From Spirodela intermedia (taxonomy: Eukaryota > Streptophyta > Magnoliopsida > Alismatales > Araceae): a stretch of 64,000 nt of DNA. Shown piece by piece: positions 55,621 through 61,977 of this stretch. Numbering within the stretch: position 1 is the first letter of the stretch; each line of letters starts with the position of its first letter. The stretch covers positions 4,434,219 through 4,498,218 of the forward strand of contig LR746281.1 in the NCBI GenBank assembly GCA_902729315.2, in the 5' to 3' direction. A program made the position numbers and the translations under genes. The notes under the pieces were generated by a model that saw only the letters and a program-made list of their open reading frames with translations, did no database searches and was not told the DNA's origin.

Positions 55621-56548
55621 CTGCATGCTGCTCTGGCTGAGCCCTGGTTTCCGAAACCTGGGCCAGCACGCCGTGAGCCGGTGCGGTCTGGCCTTCGGTT
55701 GTCTGGCAGCTGCGACTGCCATTTCTGTTTCAGGTAATGTCACGGGCGTCACACACATGGGAACGGTCTCTGCAAAAAGTGTCGGCACTGAATTTTTCCT
55801 GTTGATTTCAATTTCAATGGAGGGATTTAAGCTCCTGTTGTCACCCTGCATGTTTTGACGCAGGTGCAGACACTGTAACTGGGGAAACAACATCAGACAT
55901 TCCAGTGTCTTTTCCTCTAGTAAATGCAGTTTTTTGATCTTTAGATCACTGGTTGGAATATTGAGGGAAACCAAGATAGTGGTGCCAGCTAGCATCGCCT
56001 CGATCTCTGGGGACGGGGGATCTCCAGCTGATGGCAAATCCTGACTGTTCGTTAATCGATTGTGCAGGTGATTGACAGTTCTGATTTTTGGACCGCTCCA
56101 GGCCCAAAGCATGCTTGTTTCGTTGGTTTCTCATTAGCTGGACATAGGTCCATTGATGAAAATGATGATTTACTGATCAACAAAGCATCAAAATATAATG
56201 ATCAAGAAGGGAAAGGTGTAAATCAGGAAAATACAATTCTACTGATATAAGGTTATTATATGTTCAGCAGAGTAAATCAGTAGATACTACACCGAGAATA
56301 TAGCATTCTTAAAAATGCCTCTTGAGGGAGAGATTGCAAGACTGAGGGCATCAATCAACCATTTTCCACGTTTGACGGCTTGATGCTGATGGTTTCCGAG
56401 CTTACAAATCGAATAAAACAAGTTCAAGCATGATCCCAGCTCTGACGAGAGAGATCTCAGCATTTGAATGTGACATTGGTGAGAGAGAGGATCTCACGAG
56501 GAGAGAGAAAAAAGTTGAGCAAATGAAATTGGGTTTCCACGTTTAGGG

Positions 56549-57000
56549 TTTTTTTTTTGTTTTTTGGAGAACTGTCTTGGGCCGAACTTCTCAGGAAGTC
56601 ATTCATCCTGGTACTTCACACACCCAAGCACTTTGGTTCCTCTAAACACATTCTTTGGAGATAGGTGCCACTAGTGCCTCAGCATGGTGGTGTAGGGGTG
56701 GCTTTTGGCAGGTTTTGTTCACAGCTGGGTGCCTCTCGGCACGTTGTCGTGAGATGGATGCCACATGTACCTCTCGGCATGGTGGCTGTGGTGCCTCCCG
56801 ACATGTTCTTCGGTGCTGAGTCGTTGTCAGCACATTGTTTGTGAGAAGGATACTACATGTGCCTCTCAAGATGGTGGCAGGGGAGCCTCCCGACACGTTC
56901 TTCAGAGCTGACTGTCTGTCGGCAGGTTGTTCGTGAGATGGATGCTATGCCTCTTGGCATGGTGGCGTAGGGCTGCCTCTTGGCAGGTTATTTTAAGAGC
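56549..57000 (-). mobile_element. Telomere-attached 5S-like retroposon, unit U1
   Basis: Left junction: one TTTAGGG (56542-56548) passes into T10-G-T6 (56549-56565), then GGAGAACTGTCTTGGGCC. On the minus strand this is a 3' end with poly(A). The 5S-like 3' domain lies at about 56582-56632. The body contains repeats built around GCCTCTCGGCA and GGCACGTTCTT. The right end passes into degenerate telomeric GGGCATAGGGTGTAGGG. Confidence 0.75.
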
Positions 57001-57020
57001 TTTGGGCATAGGGTGTAGGG

Positions 57021-57078
57021 TTTTTTTTTTTTTTTAGAGGATAACTGTCTTGGGCCGAACTTCTTGGGAGGTATAGTG
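57021..57078 (-). mobile_element. Severely 5'-truncated retroposon copy, unit U2
   Basis: T15 (57021-57035) follows GTGTAGGG and is itself followed by AGAGGATAACTGTCTTGGGC and about 15 further bases of the common 3' end. The copy then stops and TTTAGGATTTAGGG begins. Only about 40 bp of the RNA 3' end was copied. Confidence 0.75.
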
Positions 57079-57092
57079 TTTAGGATTTAGGG

Positions 57093-57751
57093 TTTTGTTT
57101 TGGTTTTTTTTTCTTTTTGAGATAACTTTCTTGGGCCATACTTCTCGGGAGGTCACTCGTCTTGGTGCTTCACAAACCGAAGCACTTTGGTACCTCTTAA
57201 CACATTCTTTGGAGATAGATCCACTAGTGCCTCCTGATATGTTCTTCAGAGCTGAGTTCCTGTTGACATGTTTTTTGTGAGATAGATGCCAGGCCTCTTG
57301 GCATGGTGGGTAGGGGTGTCTCTCGGCAGGTTCTTCGGAGCTGAGTGCCTCTAGGCATGGTGACGAGTGGTTTGTAACACGTGCCTGGTGGCATGAGAGT
57401 GCCTTTCAGCAGATGTAGAGCAGGTGACTCCTTAGGCATGCACACATACGCGAGGACTTCCCAGGGAGGTCACCCCTCTAGGGACTTCTCTCACCTGAGC
57501 ATACTTAACTCCTAAGTTCTGTGCCTTCCTCCCTAGCAATGCAATCTGACTTCATCGTGGTATACTCTATGCTCATTAGTTTGTCATAAAAAGGAAAGTT
57601 CTGCATCTGGCGAACTGCAGCACTCGCAGAAGTAAGTTCATTGAATACAACCCATGCTTGACCTCGGAGTTTCTCTATTTTCAGGGCAATAACATCTAAA
57701 ATCCTTGCATACTGCAAGAATAGCCCATAAAGGGATCTTTTGCAAGAATAG
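57093..57751 (-). mobile_element. Telomere-attached retroposon unit U3, chimeric with a U2B''-like mRNA fragment
   Basis: T-rich tract 57093-57118 after TTTAGGATTTAGGG, then GATAACTTTCTTGGGCC. The 5S-like 3' domain is at 57139-57190 and a nearly complete 5S-like domain at about 57450-57520. At the position where other full units end in 5S-like sequence, this one continues into coding sequence for a spliceosomal RRM protein (57522-57738). After that come CTAGGGTTTAGGG repeats. Confidence 0.75.
57505..57738 (-). pseudogene. U2 snRNP B''-like RRM fragment, fused to 5S-like sequence
   Basis: The minus strand encodes [20 protein letters not shown], then [12 protein letters not shown] (RNP1 region), [14 protein letters not shown] and [11 protein letters not shown]. 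This is the second half of RRM1 of U2B''/U1A proteins, and the wording ([13 protein letters not shown]) favours plant U2B''. It begins mid-domain at 57738 next to telomere-like sequence and ends at about 57522, where it joins 5S-like sequence and reaches a stop at 57505. It has no introns. It is non-functional by truncation. Confidence 0.8.
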
Positions 57752-57801
57752 TCTAGGGTTTAGGGTTTATGGCTTTGGGCTTAGGGTTTAGGGTTCAGGG
57801 C

Positions 57802-58138
57802 TTTTTTTTTTTTTTGGATAACTGTCTTGGGCCGAATTTCTCGAGAGGTCACTCATCTTGGTACTTCACACGCCCAAGCACTTTGGTGCCTCTCAGGCAC
57901 ATTCTTTGAAGCTCAAGGTATCTTGGCATGGTGATGGAAGGGTTCGCAACACGTGCTGGGCAGCACAGTCATATTATGGTTCCTTTCGGCACATGCACAG
58001 CAAGCGTCTCGCTACACATGCACACGTACCCAAGGACTTCCCAGGGAGGTCACCCATTCGGGAGGTCACCCACAGTCATATTACGCTTAACTGCAGAATT
58101 CTTATGAGATTCGGTGGCAACTCTCCCACTAAGGGGGG
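57802..58138 (-). mobile_element. Telomere-attached 5S-like retroposon, unit U4 (full 5' end)
   Basis: T14 (57802-57815) follows TTAGGGTTCAGGGC. The common 3' end GGATAACTGTCTTGGGCC follows. The 3' 5S-like domain is at about 57835-57885 and the 5' 5S-like domain at about 58030-58125. The right end is CCACTAAGGGGGG, shared exactly with U6, followed by degenerate telomeric repeats. Confidence 0.8.
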
Positions 58139-58186
58139 TTAGGGTTGAGGACTTAGGGCTTAGGATTTAGGGTTTAGGCTTTAGGG

Positions 58187-58480
58187 TTTTTTTTTTGTTT
58201 TTGTTTTTTGGGATAACTATCTTAGGCTGAACTTCACGGGAGGTCACCCATCTCGGTACTTCACATGCCCAAGCACTTTCGTGCTTCTCAGGCACATTCT
58301 TTGGAGTTGATGCCACTAGCATCTTTCGATATCGTGACAAGGGTGCCTCCTTGGCACATTTTTTGGAGCTGGGGGTGTCTTGGCATGGTGAGATGGATGC
58401 CACAGATGCTCCCACCTGAGCATGCTTAACTCTAGAGTTTTTATGTGATTCAGAGGCAGCTCTCCCACTAAGGAGGGTTT
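58187..58480 (-). mobile_element. Telomere-attached 5S-like retroposon, unit U5
   Basis: T10-G-T5-G-T6 tract from 58187 after CTTTAGGG, then GGGATAACTATCTTAGGC. The 3' 5S-like domain is at about 58232-58276; the 5' 5S-like domain is partial (58410-58455). The right end CCACTAAGGAGGG matches U4 and U6. Degenerate telomeric repeats follow (58487-58549). Confidence 0.78.
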
Positions 58481-58549
58481 TAGAATTTAGGGTTTCGGGT
58501 TTTAGGATTTACGGTTTTGGAATTAGGGTTTAGGGTTTAGGGTGTAGGG

Positions 58550-58978
58550 TTTTTTTTTTTTTTTGATAACTGTCTTCGGCTGAACTTCTCGAGTGGTCAC
58601 CCATTCTGGTACTTCACACGCCCAAATACTTTGGTGCCTCTCAGGCACATTCATCAGAGATAGATGTCACTTGCGCCTTTTGGCATGGTGGCAGGGGTGC
58701 CTCTCGGCACATTCTTCACAGTTGGGAGCGTCTTGGCATAGTGGGATGGATGCCACATATGCCTCTCGGCCTGGTGGCAGGGGTGCCTCTCAGCACGTTC
58801 TTTGGAGAAGGGGCATCTTGGCATGGTGACAGAAGGGTTCGCAACACGTGTCGCAATGCATGCACACATACCTGGGGACTTCCCAAGGAGGTCACTCATC
58901 CGGGAACTGCTCTCACCTTAGCATGCTTAACTCGTGAGTTCTTATGGGATCCAGTGGCAACTCTCCCACTAAGGGGGG
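58550..58978 (-). mobile_element. Telomere-attached 5S-like retroposon, unit U6 (reference full-length copy)
   Basis: T15 (58550-58564) after TTTAGGGTGTAGGG, then GATAACTGTCTTCGGC. Minus-strand layout, 5' to 3': CCCCCCTTAGTGGGAGAG, a nearly complete 5S-like domain (58958 to 58873), a block of alternating hairpin-forming repeats (GTGCCTCTCGGCAC type), a 3' 5S-like half domain (58627-58583), a 10-nt common tail and poly(A). About 415 bp without the tail. Telomeric repeats on the right: TTAGGGTTTAGG. Confidence 0.82.
58873..58958 (-). repeat. 5S rRNA-derived domain (best copy)
   Basis: Read on the minus strand it keeps, in order and at near-correct spacing, GGATCCCAT, AGAACTC, GAGTTAAGC, TGCT, GAGAG, GGATG.GTGACCTCC and GGGAAGTCC. 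These are positions ~20-110 of plant 5S rRNA, including box A and box C of the pol III internal promoter. Substitutions make it unlikely to be a working 5S gene. Sister copies lie at about 58030-58125, 57450-57520 and 58410-58455. Confidence 0.82.
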
Positions 58979-58990
58979 TTAGGGTTTAGG

Positions 58991-59362
58991 TTTTTTTGTT
59001 TTTTTTTTTTTGATAATTGTCTTAGGCCGAACTTCTCGGGAGGTCACCCATCTCGGTACTTCACATGCCCAAGCATTTTAGTGCCTCTCAGGCACATTCT
59101 TCAAAGATAGATGCCACTTGCGCCTTTCGACGTTGTGGCAGGGGTGCCTCTCAGCATGTTCTTTGGAGCTGGGGGCATCTTGGCGTGGTGAGATGGATGC
59201 CACATATATGCCTCTCGGTATGGTGGCAGGGGTGCATGGTTGTGCTGCCCAGCACATGTTACGAAGCTCTCCGTCACCATGCCAAAATGCCTTGTGCATC
59301 AAAGAACGTGTAGAGAGACACCCTTGCCATCATACCAAGAGGCATATGTGGCATCCATCTGG
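58991..59362 (-). mobile_element. Telomere-attached 5S-like retroposon, unit U7, with 5' inversion
   Basis: T7-G-T13 (58991-59011) after TTAGGGTTTAGG, then GATAATTGTCTTAGGCC. The 3' 5S-like domain is at about 59030-59075 and the repeat block to about 59235. From about 59262 to 59360 the repeat block runs backwards: it is the reverse complement of the block at 59155-59232. Telomeric repeats follow (TTTAAGGTTTAGGG). Confidence 0.75.
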
Positions 59363-59383
59363 TTTAAGGTTTAGGGTTTAGGG

Positions 59384-59736
59384 TTTTTTTTTTTTTTTTT
59401 TTTGATAACTATCTTAGGCCAAACTTCTCAGGAGGTCACCCATCTAGGTACTTCACACGCTCAAACACTTTGTTGCCTCTCAGGCACATTCTTTGGAGAT
59501 ATAGATGCCACCTTCGCCTCTCGACATCGTGGCAGGGGTGCCTCTCGGCACGTTCTTTGGAGCTAGGGGCGTCTTGGCATGGTGAGATGGATACCACTTT
59601 TATGCCTCTCGGCATAGTGCCAGGGGTGCATCTCGGCACGTTCTTCGTGGCTGGGGGCGTCTTTGGCATAGTGAGATGGTTGCCACATATGCCTCTCGGC
59701 ATGGTGGCAGGATGGCCTCTCGGCACATTCTTCGGA
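59384..59736 (-). mobile_element. Telomere-attached 5S-like retroposon, unit U8
   Basis: T20 (59384-59403) after two perfect TTTAGGG, then GATAACTATCTTAGGCC. The 3' 5S-like domain is at about 59425-59470, followed by three rounds of the repeat block. It ends within the block at about 59736 (5'-truncated, no upstream 5S-like domain) and is followed by TTAGGGTTCAGGG and more telomeric repeats. Confidence 0.78.
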
Positions 59737-59772
59737 GCTTAGGGTTCAGGGTTAAGGGTTTAGGGTTTAGCG

Positions 59773-60836
59773 TTTTTTTTTTTTTAATCAATTACCAGGC
59801 CCAATAAAAAGTGAATCTCAGGAGGTCAAAGAACAACAGCTCGAAAAGAATGCTGGATCAGCCCAGACGCCAGCCCAGCTGGGTCAACCAATCCGAAATA
59901 GGTCTAAAACCTAGGGCAATCTCGTCCAAAACTTGGTAAATTATTGACTATTGTTTTCCCCATGAAACCCAAAATGGGCAAGGAAGGGGAGGGGGGGGTG
60001 TGTGTGTAGGGCCCACACAGGGTCTCAGGGTTTGAGGGCGAGAGCTAGGCCGAACCTGGGCTTCTTGTCGAGGGATTTGGTGTCGAATTCTCCACTGATG
60101 GTGAGAACGTTGTTGGGCCTGAGCTGGTGCTGGAAAAGGGCCCCGAATTTCCTGCCATTGTTGAGCTTCGTCTTCACTGAGGTGAGGGAATCCAGCTCAC
60201 TGAGGTGGTGGACGTAGCAGGCCCTCAGGGTGTCTCCCTTGTCAGCCAGAAGAATTGAGACAATGTAGTCGGGCTTCTTCAGGCTGAGGCCGGCATTGTA
60301 CTTGGTGAAGGTTCCCGAGCTGGTGTCGAAGGCCGCCTCAGCTCCGAAGGCGATCCCCTGGGAACCGACAGTGGCGGAGAGGTCAACGATGGGAGACTGC
60401 TTCAGGCCAACAGCTCCAGCGACACTAGCATGGTCATGGAAGTACTGCACCTCCAGCTTGCCTGAGCTGTTGTCTGGTAGCTTGAGGGTGCCAACTGCTT
60501 TCGTGAAAGGAAGAAACTCCTCCAGAGTCACAGTCGATGAGACATTTGACTCCGTATCCACTTTCACATCAAAGGTCGTGTTCTTGTACTTGTACTGTGA
60601 TGCAATGTCACCGATGTAGAGCCCACCCTTCTTCACTGCATTGGTCGTGAGGCCCACTCCAGTCTTGGTGGGGCTCGAGAAAGTGATCTTCTGATCATAG
60701 CTGTAGTCCTTTCGCAGCAGATCTTTTCCCTTCTTCCTGATCTCGGAGAACAGACCCGGGCCCCTCATGGCTGCTACGAGAGGGAGAAGGCGAACGAAGG
60801 GAAGAGACCCTGTTTCGACTCCTTGAAATGGGGCCG
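59773..60836 (-). mobile_element. Processed VDAC retrocopy attached to telomeric repeats, unit U9
   Basis: A complete cDNA-like unit. T13 (59773-59785) is the minus-strand poly(A) tail and directly follows TTTAGGGTTTAGCG. A ~240-bp 3' UTR, an intronless coding region (60768-60025) and a ~68-bp 5' UTR follow. Its 5' end at 60836 passes without spacer into three perfect TTTAGGG. It has no 5S-like sequence, so it came from an independent mRNA. Confidence 0.88.
60025..60768 (-). CDS. VDAC: Voltage-dependent anion channel (mitochondrial porin) retrocopy, intronless, internal deletion
   Basis: Encodes 247 aa of the eukaryotic porin family (PF01459), the outer-mitochondrial-membrane beta barrel for metabolites. 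Start MRGPGLFSEIRKKGKDLL (N-terminal helix); then KVDTESNVSSTVTLEEFLP, LPDNSSGKLEVQYFHDHASV, SATVGSQGIAFGAEAAFDT and LTKYNAGLSL type strands; and the family end FGLALALKP. Usual length is about 275 aa. About 29 residues are missing, in frame, between HLSELDSLT and SVKTKLNN, removing roughly two beta strands. Plant VDAC genes normally have several introns; none are present here. The frame is open, but the deletion and the position next to the telomere make function doubtful. It resembles Arabidopsis VDAC4 more than VDAC1. Confidence 0.88.
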   Translation of the reverse strand: MRGPGLFSEIRKKGKDLLRKDYSYDQKITFSSPTKTGVGLTTNAVKKGGLYIGDIASQYKYKNTTFDVKVDTESNVSSTVTLEEFLPFTKAVGTLKLPDNSSGKLEVQYFHDHASVAGAVGLKQSPIVDLSATVGSQGIAFGAEAAFDTSSGTFTKYNAGLSLKKPDYIVSILLADKGDTLRACYVHHLSELDSLTSVKTKLNNGRKFGALFQHQLRPNNVLTISGEFDTKSLDKKPRFGLALALKP

Positions 60837-60857
60837 TTTAGGGTTTAGGGTTTAGGG

Positions 60858-61977
60858 TTTTTTTTTTTTTTTTTCGATAATATGCAAGAGTAGAATATTT
60901 AGTACAATTCACAAAGCTGGGTTCGTGATGATCTAGCATAACTGCAATGAGATGACGCGGTGACAGCGTCACTTTCCTGGAGGGTCATGGTCAGCGTTGT
61001 TGATATGATTAATGGGCTGAGCTTGAGCAGCACCCAACACCGAAGTCAAACACACCTCCAAAGCATAAAATCCCAATTTCATGCGCATCTATTCTTGACC
61101 TTGGACCACAAACTCAACCCATTTAAAAGCACAAACTAGTCCAATAGCATCTCTTCATTGTCCAAATGCTTTTAATTGTTTGGATGTCTCAGATGATCCA
61201 CCAATCTCGTCAACGCTTCGCTCCCTGCAAGTCCATATCTTGACAATTCATCTTCTCTAGGTGTCATCGGCATCCTTCTTTTTTGCTGGGAAGAGGTATT
61301 TTACGGCTTTGTCCAGCAGTGGAATGCCGTTGATGTCTCCATTCCTTATGCTCCTTCCAGCTGAATGTGGAAGATGCTGGCAAGAATGCTGAAAATAGGC
61401 AACCAGCTGTCGTCCGGGGAGATTGACAAATTTGTCGTTATGTAGGGAGCCAGGTACATGATTGAATAGACCAGGTAGCGTTGCCGGCCAGTATCTAGCC
61501 ATGCAAAAATCCAGCTCATCCAATTGAAGTAAGGGATTACGCTTAAGATCCCCATCACCCCAAACCTCGTGTCCGTGAAATCAATCCCACCGAAATCATC
61601 ATCCTCCGTGCCCTCGTCAGGATCATTACGGACCGGGAAGGCGAGTGAGACTAGAATGGAGGCGCCAATGGCGACAGCGAAGGGTGCATCCTCAGCAAAG
61701 TGCGCCCTAACAATTCCCTTCATTCCCAGGGAGTCATGCAGCCTCCTCCTACGCCTCCTCGTCGTGGTAGTCGATTGGCAGCCAAGTACTCGTTCGCTTC
61801 CAGCCGGGTATTCTCTGGCTCGAGTAGAGCAGCGACGGTTTCCCGGAGAGAAGGGAGGAGGAATCAGACTCGTGAAAGCGGGTAAGAGGAGGACGAAGAC
61901 CCGAGATAGCCCCAACGAAAGCCATGGTGCGGCAGCTGGCAAAGAGGAAGCGCACCCCAAGGGATTTCCCCCGAGGG
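60858..61977 (-). mobile_element. Processed mRNA retrocopy attached to telomeric repeats, unit U10 (outermost)
   Basis: T17 (60858-60874) follows three perfect TTTAGGG and is the minus-strand poly(A) tail. A 3' UTR of about 380 bp and an intronless coding region (to about 61925) follow. The 5' end at about 61974 is joined to the terminal telomere array through a short T-rich stretch. This is the last unit before the chromosome end. Confidence 0.85.
61257..61925 (-). pseudogene. Plastid-type integral membrane protein retrocopy, frameshifted twice
   Basis: The minus strand carries the core AHFAEDAPFAVAIGASILVS, TDTRFGVMGILSVIPYFNW, MSWIFAWLDTGRQRYLVY, MYLAPYITTNLSISPDDSW and LPIFSILASIFHIQLE. 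This is a small conserved plant membrane protein, resembling Arabidopsis At1g44920-type proteins from memory (moderate). The likely transit peptide (MAFVGAISGLRPPL, Ser-rich, ATG at 61925) lies in a different frame, so a shift occurs near 61750-61780. A second single-base shift near 61352 moves the C-terminus (SIRNGDINGIPLLDKAVKYL, stop at 61257) out of frame. There are no introns. As it stands it cannot make the full protein. Confidence 0.72.

Larger units (their letters stand above)
51430..56540 (-). mobile_element. LINE remnant A (minus strand)
   Basis: On the minus strand, from right to left: a 5' region (56540-56000), a repeat-rich N-terminal segment (55600-55170), ORF1 with DUF4283-like and CCHC-type knuckle motifs (54912-54247), poorly preserved DNA (54200-52000) and a zf-RVT-like domain near the 3' end (51923-51693). 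The distance between ORF1 and zf-RVT (2.3 kb) is too short for a full ORF2, so the element is internally deleted. Its 5' end at about 56540 is followed directly by one TTTAGGG and the T-tract of the next unit. It lies on the same strand as all the retroposed units distal to it. Confidence 0.65.

Noticed and set aside
58873-58958. A functional 5S rRNA gene on the minus strand
   Set aside because: Order and spacing match 5S, but there are many substitutions, the first ~20 nt are not 5S-like, and no T-run terminator follows on the transcribed strand (the region continues into repeat blocks). It is best seen as a derived domain.
56541-59740. Reading the subtelomeric units as a simple tandem satellite made by unequal crossover
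   Set aside because: Units differ in length, truncation and 5' content (chimera, inversion), while each keeps the same telomere/T-tract junction. Two unrelated mRNA copies share that junction. Some later amplification between U4-U6 cannot be excluded.
58593-59791. Several 60-100-codon frames in the subtelomeric repeat units
   Set aside because: They arise from the repeated GCCTCTCGGCA blocks on both strands, begin and end at unit borders and show no domain.
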